Shown here in pieces: positions 16,083-23,061 of a stretch of DNA of 64,000 nucleotides. The stretch spans positions 1 to 64,000 of the forward strand of contig DATMPC010000103.1 in NCBI GenBank assembly GCA_035567895.1, written 5' to 3'. Source of the stretch: Terriglobales bacterium (GTDB lineage: Bacteria > Acidobacteriota > Terriglobia > Terriglobales > Acidobacteriaceae). Position 1 is the stretch's first letter. Each line of letters starts with the position of its first letter. The translations under genes were made by a program, and so were the position numbers. The notes beneath the pieces were generated by a model. It was not told the DNA's origin and searched no databases. It saw only the letters and a list, made by a program, of their open reading frames with translations.

Positions 16083-16946
16083 TCAGCTCGCAGGGGCCAG
16101 TGCTTGATCGTAATCGTGAACGAAGCGCTCAATTCCTTGCGTGGTAAGCGAATGCGAGACGTCGAACGATTCCCAGGGCTGCTCCAGGTCAAGCTTTTCG
16201 TAGGGAATCGTGTCTCCAATCCACCTATGCATGACCGGAGGGCCCACAACGGGAAAGTTTGCGATGGCCCATTGGCTCAGAACTGATGACGGGACCGTTA
16301 CCAGATCAACGTCGAGGGAGAGGCAGCAAAGAAGATGTTCCAGGCAGCGAACGCTTGCTGCCAGAAGAAGCACGTGTCCGTCTCCCTGGAGAAACATCCG
16401 CTGAATATTCTTCACCAAATCGATTCCTGGCTTGCCGATTTCATCGAGACGTCCAATGAACGGAGAAACATACACTGGGCTTGCGGTTCCCCTCGTGGCC
16501 GCATAGACCGCTGCTGCCTGCTGTTGCGAAAAGCACAAGGTCATATTCACTCGCATCCCACTCGCAACCGACATCTGTGCCGCGCGAATCCCTTCGGCCG
16601 TGCATGGATATTTGATATATGCGTTGTCGATCCATGCGTACATCTCGCGTCCCTGTTCAAACATGTGCTCGGCGGGAGTAGTCGAATCGGCGAATACTTC
16701 TATGGAAACGCCCGCAGATCCAACCAGTGGGGAAATGCGCTGAACGATGCTTCTATATTCCTCGTCCTCCTGGTGAGAAGTGAATCGGCGCCCCGACGCG
16801 AGATATTTCACGATGTGCGGATTCGAGGCAATCAGAGACGGGTTCGTTGTTTGTCCATCCAGATACCCGAGCAGGCCCCTGATTCGGACCGTCTCATCTG
16901 GATCACCACTATCGAGCAGGACACGAGTTTTAGGACGATTGATCAT
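16083..16946 (-). CDS. tal: Transaldolase
   Basis: About 287 residues from the ATG at 16946, which has AGGTG at good spacing; an in-frame GTG at 16955 is the alternative. It transfers a dihydroxyacetone unit between sugar phosphates in the non-oxidative pentose phosphate pathway. Signatures: DGQTTNPSLIA near the N-terminus, the Schiff-base Lys in N-A-Y-I-K-Y-P (residue 112 in this numbering), V-N-M-T-L-C-F-S-Q-Q-Q-A, and Y-V-S-P-F-I-G-R-L-D. The size matches the shorter transaldolase forms (220-320). No transketolase is near; its presence beside stress genes suggests carbon re-routing. Confidence 0.9.
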   Translation of the reverse strand: MINRPKTRVLLDSGDPDETVRIRGLLGYLDGQTTNPSLIASNPHIVKYLASGRRFTSHQEDEEYRSIVQRISPLVGSAGVSIEVFADSTTPAEHMFEQGREMYAWIDNAYIKYPCTAEGIRAAQMSVASGMRVNMTLCFSQQQAAAVYAATRGTASPVYVSPFIGRLDEIGKPGIDLVKNIQRMFLQGDGHVLLLAASVRCLEHLLCCLSLDVDLVTVPSSVLSQWAIANFPVVGPPVMHRWIGDTIPYEKLDLEQPWESFDVSHSLTTQGIERFVHDYDQALAPAS

Positions 16947-16981
16947 CTTGTACACCTACGCTTCTGGCAAACTGGACTATG

Positions 16982-17143
16982 CTATTTCGCATCTGCAGGG
17001 GCGTGACGGATATCTTCTGGCTTCGCTGCGACGTCACTCTTGACCGGCAATCCTCTGAAACTGAGCTTGAGCAGAAACAGAAGAAAAAGAACCACGCCAA
17101 GTATGATTGCGATTCCGATCGCAGTGACTGCGGCTCCGCTCAT
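16982..17143 (-). CDS. Small single-span membrane protein
   Basis: Start at the ATG at 17143 (MSGAAVTAIG); a GTG at 17170 in frame is possible. One strong hydrophobic helix (GIAIILGVVLFLLFLLKL) followed by a polar Lys/Asp/Ala tail. About 53 residues. Function unknown. Confidence 0.55.
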   Translation of the reverse strand: MSGAAVTAIGIAIILGVVLFLLFLLKLSFRGLPVKSDVAAKPEDIRHAPADAK

Positions 17144-17235
17144 TGCTAACAGCACTTCTTCACCACCCACCCGGCGAAACGCCGGTCCGAATGCACCTGC
17201 GGGAAGAGTATTGCTTTTCCATAATCCGATGCGCT

Positions 17236-17254
17236 GAGCTGTTTTATACAGTGC
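17236..17254 (+). promoter_or_regulatory. 19-bp island motif, copy 6
   Basis: GAGCTGTTTTATACAGTGC, ending 53 bp before the ATG at 17308, the same distance as copy 2 from its gene. Confidence 0.65.
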
Positions 17255-17307
17255 CGGTTCGGCGGCAAGCGCCTAATGGAAGTGTGTACCAGGAAATCAG
17301 GATCAGA

Positions 17308-17487
17308 ATGGCTCTCTCAAATGTCATGTTTAGGCGTCAGACAGCTTCTGCTGTGCTCAACCAAAGCTGCAGAATCTCAGATCTTTGTCATCTGAGTGTG
17401 GCTGACGGGATGCAGATGTTGGCATTCGCTTGCGTGCCAACCATCGCTGCCTTCCTGATCTGTTTCGCAATAACCATGAGCCGCTAG
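17308..17487 (+). CDS. Small membrane-anchored protein, 59 residues
   Basis: ATG at 17308 with AGGA seven bases upstream. A polar N-terminal half with two Cys (NQSCRISDLC) is followed by a C-terminal membrane helix (MLAFACVPTIAAFLICFAI). The island motif sits at fixed distance upstream. Unknown function. Confidence 0.55.
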   Translation: MALSNVMFRRQTASAVLNQSCRISDLCHLSVADGMQMLAFACVPTIAAFLICFAITMSR

Positions 17488-17555
17488 TTCGAAACATAGA
17501 GACATCGGCAACCCCACGATGCTCGCAGCCTGGGGTTTCGTAGCGAGGACAAGAC

Positions 17556-18221
17556 ATGAACTTGGTCATATTCGGCGCGAGCGGAGGCACGGGGCGCGCC
17601 CTCGTGGAGCAAGCGCTTGACCGAGGGCACACCGTCACAGCTTTTGTGCGCAAGGCTTCTCGAATGCACATCAAGCACGGACGACTGAGGCTTGCCATTG
17701 GGGACGTGCTCGACTATGGCATGGTCGAAGCTGCCATCGCCGGACAGGACGCGGTTCTCTCAGCGCTCGGCCACAAACGATGGCTGATTAAGACTTCCAT
17801 ATTGTCCAGGGGTACCAGGAATATCGTTGCGGCCATGACTAAGTGCAAGGTGCGAAGGTTTGTGTGTGAAACCTCGCTTGGAGTAGGCGACAGCCGGGGT
17901 CGACTGGGGATCCTGTATACGTTCTTCCTGATTCCTCTCCTGCTCTACTTCTACTTTCAGGATAAGGAACTGCAAGAAAAGTGCATCATGCAAAGCAGCC
18001 TGGATTGGATCATTGTTCGTCCAGCCGCGCTGACCAACGGCAAACAGACTGGCGCAGTTCGCGAAGGCAAGGACATCGGGAGCTTCTTGTTCACGCATAG
18101 GATTTCGCGAGCCGACGTCGCGTCATTCATGCTGTCAGAGGTGAAAGATGATCGATATGTGAAAGATACGCCTGGCGTTGAGTCCGGCGTGAGCAGCTTA
18201 ACAACCGGCTACTTGCGTTGA
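17556..18221 (+). CDS. NmrA/SDR-type NAD(P)-binding protein
   Basis: 221 residues. The N-terminal Rossmann fold has the atypical-SDR dinucleotide motif GASGGTG (residues 7-13) and R32 after strand 2, which favours NADPH. DVLD and S-A-L-G-H follow in the usual places; an Y-x3-K catalytic pair is not evident, as in NmrA-like and BVR-B-like members that act as redox sensors or flavin/biliverdin reductases. The segment LYTFFLIPLLLYFYFQDKELQEK is typical of this NAD(P)H-binding subgroup. GAGGA precedes the ATG. It may be monocistronic. Confidence 0.85.
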   Translation: MNLVIFGASGGTGRALVEQALDRGHTVTAFVRKASRMHIKHGRLRLAIGDVLDYGMVEAAIAGQDAVLSALGHKRWLIKTSILSRGTRNIVAAMTKCKVRRFVCETSLGVGDSRGRLGILYTFFLIPLLLYFYFQDKELQEKCIMQSSLDWIIVRPAALTNGKQTGAVREGKDIGSFLFTHRISRADVASFMLSEVKDDRYVKDTPGVESGVSSLTTGYLR

Positions 18222-18277
18222 AACAACATTCTTTCGAGCGGGGTGATACCGAACGCGGGCAAGCGGAGCGCGGCTAC

Positions 18278-18412
18278 ATGTGCAAAATCGCTCAGCACAC
18301 ATCCCTAATTGCTGCGTACGATTCAACCATGTCCAGAAGACTGCAGAAAAGCAAGAGACGGCCTAAGAAAGTAAAGAAACCGATCATTGTGCACCTTCCC
18401 GCCGCCGCATAA
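18278..18412 (+). CDS. Possible small basic peptide
   Basis: Frame with ATGs at 18218, 18278 and 18329; the C-terminus is strongly basic (RRLQKSKRRPKKVKKP) and ends IIVHLPAAA. The start is unclear and no family is recognised, so this is a weak call. Confidence 0.3.
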   Translation: MCKIAQHTSLIAAYDSTMSRRLQKSKRRPKKVKKPIIVHLPAAA

Positions 18413-18509
18413 GCTGGAGAGGTAATGCCTTCAGAACCGGCGCGAGGGTACCAATCAACGTGTGCACTTCTGCTCAGAATAGCATCGACACAGAGAGTAT
18501 TGTGTCGAC

Positions 18510-18683
18510 ATGACGAGTGCTAACATCGCGCAATGCCCTTTGTGCAAGGGAGTGGGAACGGTGAATGGGGCTATGATCTGCCCAAGATGTGATGGAGATG
18601 GAATTCTGGACGCGACGGTTATCGCAGCGGAGCGTCGCGGGCGACAGCAAGAGCAAAGCGCAAATTCCTCAGCGCTTGACTAG
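18510..18683 (+). CDS. Zinc-knuckle miniprotein with two CxxCxGxG motifs
   Basis: 57 residues from the ATG at 18510 to TAG at 18681. CPLCKGVG (residues 9-16) and CPRCDGDG (24-31) are two motifs of the type repeated four times in the DnaJ cysteine-rich domain; here they stand alone and would bind a single zinc. A helical, Glu/Arg/Gln tail follows. A broken relative lies at 13143-13262. A role as a tiny redox or chaperone-associated zinc protein is an inference. Confidence 0.7.
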   Translation: MTSANIAQCPLCKGVGTVNGAMICPRCDGDGILDATVIAAERRGRQQEQSANSSALD

Positions 18684-18723
18684 TCGAGTAGATAGACGCC
18701 CATTAAACCAAGCTATTCTTCGT

Positions 18724-18752
18724 TTGACTCTTGAGTAGTATCGGCGTAGGGT
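18724..18752 (+). promoter_or_regulatory. Possible promoter of the 18859 gene
   Basis: TTGACT, 17-bp spacer, TAGGGT; placed 44 bp before the shared CTGAACTAAGTCAG element, nearly as in hsp20 (47 bp). Confidence 0.35.
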
Positions 18753-18786
18753 TGGACATGAGTGACAGTTCCTACCCTCTTTCAGA

Positions 18787-18858
18787 CCCTCTGAACTAAG
18801 TCAGTCCTTCTGAAGTTCTCCCCTCTTAGCGACCGACCACAACCTTAAGGAGGTTGCA
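18787..18858 (+). promoter_or_regulatory. Second copy of the hsp20-type 5' leader
   Basis: CTCTGAACTAAGTCAG and CTGAAGTTCTCCCCTCTTAG match the hsp20 leader at 2430-2470. CCTCTTAG at 18822-18829 can pair with TTAAGGAGG at 18845-18853 (one bulged G, one G-U pair), occluding the Shine-Dalgarno. The loop sequence differs from that of hsp20 while the pairing is kept, which argues for selected structure. Confidence 0.5.
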
Positions 18859-19185
18859 ATGTTTGCTCGTAATGTCTCTATTCATCTGAAGCCGAACACA
18901 CTCAACGATTTCAAGCAGACGTTCGAAAAGGAAATCGTACCCATGCTGCGCAAACAGGCGGGATTCCGCGACGAACTTGCTCTGTCGGGCGATAGCGATA
19001 CCTACGTGACCGCGATTAGCTTCTGGGACTCCAAGGAGCAAGCCGATACCTACAACAGCAGCACGTATCCGAACGTCTTGAAGACGTTGGATAGGTATCT
19101 GGATGGTCCACCTAAAGTGCGCTCTTCGGCCGTGATCAGTTCCACTTCCCACAATGTGACCGCAGCCCAAGTTGTAGCCGCCTAA
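18859..19185 (+). CDS. Antibiotic-biosynthesis-monooxygenase-like (ABM) domain protein
   Basis: 108 residues, one ferredoxin-like dimeric alpha/beta-barrel domain: V-S-I-H-L-K-P as first strand, a helix D-F-K-Q-T-F-E-K-E-I-V-P-M-L-R-K-Q-A-G-F, then strands with ISFWDSKEQADTYN, the S-F-W-x-S-K-E-x-A pattern common in this superfamily, and a helix ending DRYLDGPPKV. Members include quinol monooxygenases, haem-degrading enzymes and proteins without known activity; no haem ligand can be named here. It shares its 5' leader with hsp20, so coordinated stress expression is likely. Confidence 0.75.
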   Translation: MFARNVSIHLKPNTLNDFKQTFEKEIVPMLRKQAGFRDELALSGDSDTYVTAISFWDSKEQADTYNSSTYPNVLKTLDRYLDGPPKVRSSAVISSTSHNVTAAQVVAA

Positions 19186-19196
19186 GCTCGACTATG

Positions 19197-19232
19197 CGGA
19201 TGAGAAGCGCCAACATCGCGCCTTCTCATCCG
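19197..19232 (+). terminator. Hairpin terminator after the ABM-domain gene
   Basis: CGGATGAGAAG (19197-19207) pairs perfectly with CTTCTCATCCG (19222-19232). There is no U-tract, so termination efficiency is uncertain. Confidence 0.5.
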
Positions 19233-19270
19233 GCATCTAAACGAACCCTGACTCGGAAAGAGCATCTCCC

Positions 19271-19453
19271 GTGCAACCTGATCCTCAGCGATTCGAGAAT
19301 CAGAAGATTCTCGAACAGACAAATGCGCGCCAGGCAGAGTTGGATGAGGCTTCGCGTGGCGTGGCGAATGAAGGCTGTCCCAATGAGCCTGTGTCAAGCG
19401 TTCCCGATGCTACAGGATATTCGGGCGCAGATGATGCTGCGGAGCGACAGTAG
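19271..19453 (+). CDS. Small polar protein, 60 residues
   Basis: GTG start at 19271 with GGAAAG upstream. Composition rich in Q, E, A, D, N, with no hydrophobic core (NQKILEQTNARQAELDEASRG), probably disordered or a single helix. No family recognised; the composition looks coding rather than random. Confidence 0.45.
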   Translation: MQPDPQRFENQKILEQTNARQAELDEASRGVANEGCPNEPVSSVPDATGYSGADDAAERQ

Positions 19454-19516
19454 CTTCATCTGTAGGCGATTTAAATCGTTCCGTTGAGAAGTTATCGATC
19501 CTCTCCTGCCGGTCCA

Positions 19517-19535
19517 AAACTGTATAAAACTGCTC
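19517..19535 (-). promoter_or_regulatory. 19-bp island motif, copy 7
   Basis: Minus strand reads GAGCAGTTTTATACAGTTT. The nearest confident gene, at 19612, is on the opposite strand 76 bp away; the near-palindromic core would allow use in that direction. Confidence 0.5.
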
Positions 19536-19611
19536 AGTCAGACCTCGCTTGATGGCCTATAAGTTACACAGCCTCTTCCGTACGGAGCAGTAAGCAGATC
19601 AGGAGATCAAT

Positions 19612-20100
19612 ATGGCGACTCCGGCGAGAACAACGCAAGTCAGCGGGATCTACGAAACGTTAGGACAATTGATTCAGAATCCCAAGTCGTTGGGTTTGCG
19701 GGAACAACTTCCACCGCGTGTTCTAGCCGTGTTGACCAGCACGCGAGAGATTCTTCGGGAAGAGATGAACGGGAGAGCGCCGATAGCTGGCGGAGAGAAC
19801 GATTTGGCCGCCGAGTTGTCTCAGGATGCCGATACGCAACACGGCATTCCCGAAGAAGGACAGAACGAAATGTCTTTCAACCGGCTGCTGTGCCTTCGAA
19901 TGGAGCAACTTCACTTGAGCAACTACGACGTTGCCGTCAGCCTTGGCTGCACTATCCAGCATGTGTGCGACTTAATAACTGGGGTCAGGGAGCCAACAGA
20001 GCTGCACATTGCAGAGCTTGCATTGCTATTTGGAGTGACTCAAGACAGCCTTGCGACAGCCGGGAAGCCGACGATGTACCGTCTGGCCGCAACGGTTTAG
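19612..20100 (+). CDS. XRE-like helix-turn-helix protein
   Basis: 162 residues. The N-terminal half is helical and polar; the C-terminal half (about 90-150) has a Cro/XRE-type fold: FNRLLCLRMEQLHLSNYDVAVSLGCTIQHVCDLITGVREPTELHIAELALLFGVTQDSL, with the V-A-x-x-L-G-C-T-x-x-x-V-x-x-L recognition region and the L-A-x-L-F-G-V closing helix. AGGAG precedes the ATG. Probably a DNA-binding regulator; target unknown. Confidence 0.75.
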   Translation: MATPARTTQVSGIYETLGQLIQNPKSLGLREQLPPRVLAVLTSTREILREEMNGRAPIAGGENDLAAELSQDADTQHGIPEEGQNEMSFNRLLCLRMEQLHLSNYDVAVSLGCTIQHVCDLITGVREPTELHIAELALLFGVTQDSLATAGKPTMYRLAATV

Positions 20101-20156
20101 CTGCGCGGCATCCAGCGCGTTAGAAGCGGCCACCGAGCCCTCTGGGGGTTAACGAG

Positions 20157-20636
20157 ATGTTGAGTCCTTTGAAAATTGGGACTGTTCTTGTGCAGACTAA
20201 CACGTTCATTCCCGATTCGGTCTGGGTGCAAATGGAAACCTTCTGTGCCGGCTGGCAGGCGATCACGAACTTAAATGGCGACGATCTGGATCGGCAGATT
20301 CGCGATGGTGGCTGGAATTTCATTTTTATGGGTGGCGCGCTTCAAGGCACTTCCTGGGGATCCTGGGGCGGTACTGCCATTCGCTCCGCAGCAATTCGAG
20401 TCTTGAAGAGAACCCAGGCGACGAAGCTCAATGCATTTGAGATCACTGGTATCCACGCCAGGCGCTTTCTTGGAGTTCCGTACGTGGTTGTGACCGGCCA
20501 TTCACGTCACGTGCAGAAGAGCACAGTATTGCAAAACATCGCGGAACGGATTCATCAGACCGCACGAGCTATGCCGAGTTCAACTTCCGACGGAGTAAGC
20601 GTTGCCCCCGTGCCTGCTCCAGCAGTTGCAAAGTGA
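20157..20636 (+). CDS. Conserved hypothetical protein, 159 residues
   Basis: Compact alpha/beta protein with FIPDSVWVQMETFCAGWQAI, GWNFIFMGG, a helix TAIRSAAIRVLKRTQATKLNAFEITGI, then RRFLGVPYVVVTGHSRHVQKS, and a Pro/Ala tail. I recall this pattern (C-A-G-W...A-H-S-R-H-[IV]-Q) from conserved uncharacterised bacterial proteins but know no function. The invariant-looking His residues (HSRH) might be functional. Cotranscription with 20649 is likely (12-bp gap). Confidence 0.75.
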   Translation: MLSPLKIGTVLVQTNTFIPDSVWVQMETFCAGWQAITNLNGDDLDRQIRDGGWNFIFMGGALQGTSWGSWGGTAIRSAAIRVLKRTQATKLNAFEITGIHARRFLGVPYVVVTGHSRHVQKSTVLQNIAERIHQTARAMPSSTSDGVSVAPVPAPAVAK

Positions 20637-20648
20637 TCATTCCCGCCG

Positions 20649-21035
20649 ATGGAGACGCGGATCTGTTTAGAGTGCTCTCGCGTCTATCGACCTGCTACGC
20701 CAATTTGGCAGGAGTATCCACTCCACTATCGAGCGGTACACTTGCGCGGTTCGGCGGCGGAGTTGCTCCTTCGTCCGCGTTTGGAGACTCTTGCGAATGA
20801 CCTGGCGTGGCTGGAACCGTCACAGGCGGTCGATTCCGACGCGTCTCCGCCGGATTGGCGTGAGCAACTGCACAGTTGGGCGTTAATAAGAAAGCAGCAG
20901 GGACGCCCGTCTCTAAATGACGGAATCTACGTGTGCTTGGGGTCTCCTCCGTTCCAGAGCAGCAAATACTACAACGTACGAAGCGAGGTGAAGTGCAACC
21001 TAGAACATGCATTGGCGACGAGTGGCTCCCCGTAA
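20649..21035 (+). CDS. Small protein with N-terminal CxxC, unknown function
   Basis: 128 residues starting METRICLECSRVYRP. The C-L-E-C pair followed by Y-x-P and two His (PLHYRAVH) could bind zinc. The rest is helical and charged, with GRPSLNDGIYVCLGSPPF near the end. No family recognised. It sits 12 bp after 20157-20636 on the same strand; a minus frame across it (20695-21159) is treated as a shadow. Confidence 0.55.
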   Translation: METRICLECSRVYRPATPIWQEYPLHYRAVHLRGSAAELLLRPRLETLANDLAWLEPSQAVDSDASPPDWREQLHSWALIRKQQGRPSLNDGIYVCLGSPPFQSSKYYNVRSEVKCNLEHALATSGSP

Positions 21036-21072
21036 TCGGGACAGCCGAACCACCAACTATGGGGAAAAGACT

Positions 21073-21273
21073 GTGAGACCGGTCGAGACGCTGTACCGCA
21101 ACTTTTGCGAGCGCCTTGCGCACGTTTGCGAGACTGAGGCCAAAGTCTACGAGGAACATCCGAGTCTACATGACGAAGACTCTCAACTCATCAGTTCGCT
21201 GCGAGCCAAGAGCAATGAATGGCGCAAGCAACTGGAACGAATGGAGGCCGCTCGAAAGGGAGCGAGCGTCTAG
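21073..21273 (+). CDS. Small acidic-helical protein, 66 residues (paralogue of 13292-13492)
   Basis: GTG start at 21073, giving exactly the same 66-residue length as 13292-13492. VRPVE...YRNFCE, VCETEA, YEEHP, LHD, ISSLRAK, EWR-x-QL and RME are shared. The Cys after SSLRAK in the other copy is Ser here. Function unknown. Confidence 0.7.
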   Translation: MRPVETLYRNFCERLAHVCETEAKVYEEHPSLHDEDSQLISSLRAKSNEWRKQLERMEAARKGASV

Positions 21274-21454
21274 AGAAATCGAGAAGATATGGGTTGAAAC
21301 AACCGTTCAACGTAATCTGGCCCTGGTCATGGGGAAATTTACAGCCCAGGACGTGTGAACTCTCTGGGGACTGCCGGAGGTTTCTGACTAAATCACCGGG
21401 GCATCCTCGACGCTTAGGCGCCCGTGAAAATCTTAAGCCTCGGGGTGCACGATT

Positions 21455-23059
21455 TTAGATCTGCAGGGGCACTGCTCGTGTGGGAGCGCCACGTTCGGAA
21501 CCATCTGCTGACCAGTCGTTTTGGGGCCCCAAGCGCTTTGAACTTGATGTCAGTTCCTGCAGCCATTGAAAAGCTGGAAGAGACAACATCCCTTCCGGGC
21601 AGCGCCAACGCCAATTCCCCCTCGCGCGGCCGGGTACATTCATCCGAGTTTCTGCTCCGAGGTTTAGGAGATCCTGCAACGGAGCAATCGCCAGCGCCGC
21701 AATCGACGACCACGTGAGATGCATCAGCGCCGGAGCCGCCTCGGCGCTCGCGCCTGGTGCGCGTTTGAGGTAACTCCAAAAGTTCTGCCGTTGGTAATCG
21801 GGCGATTCTTCGTACCATTCTCGCGTAGGGGCATTGTCATGGGTGCCGGTGTACGCGACGGTGTTGGGTACAAAATTGTGGGGAAGATAGGGATTATCTG
21901 CATGGCCGTCGAAGGCGAACTGCAGAACTCGCGTTCCCGGCACTTGAAATTGGTCGCGCAGTACTTGAACGTCCGGAGTAATGACACCCAGATCTTCGGC
22001 GATGAACGGCAGGCGGCCCAGCTCCTTACGCACTGCTTCAAACAGGTGAGCGCCCGGACCCTCTACCCATTTCCCGGACTGAGCCGTTGATGCTCCGGCT
22101 GGAACGTGCCACGCGGCCGCGAATCCGCGGAAATGATCCAGGCGAACTACATCCACGTGAGCGAGCAGGGCGCGCAGCCGGTCTATCCACCATCGATAAC
22201 CGGTTGCACGAAGGGCATCCCAGTTGTAAACGGGATTGCCCCACAACTGTCCCTGCACGCTGAAATAGTCGGGAGGGACACCGGCGACGAAGCGTGGCCG
22301 GCGCTGCTCGTCGAGCAGAAACAACTCCGGGTCCGCCCAAACATCACTGGAATCTGGCGAGACAAAGAAAGGTAGATCACCGATCAGGCTCACGCCTTTG
22401 GAGTGCGCGTGTTCCTTGAGTTCATCGCCCTGGCGGAACAGCAGAAATTGTGCAAAGCGAACTTGATCGATTTGAGTTGCCAGCTCCCGCCGCACGGTGG
22501 CAAGAGCGTCCGGACTGCGCTGAACCAGCTCTTCCGGCCATTCGAGATAATAAGCGCCGTGATATTTGGCTTTCAGCGCCCGAAATAGCGCGTAGTCTTC
22601 CAGCCAATGCTCATGTTGAGCGCAGAACTCATCGTATGCGGGACGTAGATCCTTGCGCTCTCCGGTCTGGAAGTTTGTCCATGCTTTTTCGAGGAGTTTG
22701 TTCTTAAATGGGATTACGGCGTCGTAGTCCACCACATCCGCAGCAAAGTTACACTCGCAATCCGCCGCCTTGAGCAACCCCTCCAGAATCAGGCAGCCAG
22801 GGCTGATCATCATGGCGTTTCCGGCAAACGATGACATCGACTGATATGGAGAATTCCCATAACCGGTCGGTCCGAGCGGCAGAGCCTGCCACCATCTCTG
22901 GCCCGCATAATGAAGACGATCCACCCAGGAGAACGCCGACGATCCCAGATCGCCAATGCCATATTGGGACGGCAGAGACGTGACGTGTAACAACAAACCG
23001 GAAGCCCGGTAGTCGCGTGGAAATGGAGGAACATTCACGGGCAGGCCGTTGCTGCTCAT
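21455..23059 (-). CDS. malQ: 4-alpha-glucanotransferase (amylomaltase)
   Basis: 534-residue GH77 enzyme that disproportionates maltodextrins, moving glucan chains and releasing glucose. N-terminal SGLLLHVTSLPSQYGIGDLG, the product-binding YGNSPYQSMSSFAGN, nucleophile Asp in VRLDHFRGF, acid/base Glu in FIAEDLGVI and the Asp in YTGTHDNAP are all present. Length fits type-I amylomaltases (about 500), with a slightly long C-terminal tail. It begins directly after the pgm stop, with the ribosome-binding GGAG inside the pgm end, so the two are translationally coupled. Last gene of the glycogen-use run. Confidence 0.95.
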   Translation of the reverse strand: MSSNGLPVNVPPFPRDYRASGLLLHVTSLPSQYGIGDLGSSAFSWVDRLHYAGQRWWQALPLGPTGYGNSPYQSMSSFAGNAMMISPGCLILEGLLKAADCECNFAADVVDYDAVIPFKNKLLEKAWTNFQTGERKDLRPAYDEFCAQHEHWLEDYALFRALKAKYHGAYYLEWPEELVQRSPDALATVRRELATQIDQVRFAQFLLFRQGDELKEHAHSKGVSLIGDLPFFVSPDSSDVWADPELFLLDEQRRPRFVAGVPPDYFSVQGQLWGNPVYNWDALRATGYRWWIDRLRALLAHVDVVRLDHFRGFAAAWHVPAGASTAQSGKWVEGPGAHLFEAVRKELGRLPFIAEDLGVITPDVQVLRDQFQVPGTRVLQFAFDGHADNPYLPHNFVPNTVAYTGTHDNAPTREWYEESPDYQRQNFWSYLKRAPGASAEAAPALMHLTWSSIAALAIAPLQDLLNLGAETRMNVPGRARGNWRWRCPEGMLSLPAFQWLQELTSSSKRLGPQNDWSADGSERGAPTRAVPLQI

Positions 23060-23061
23060 TG

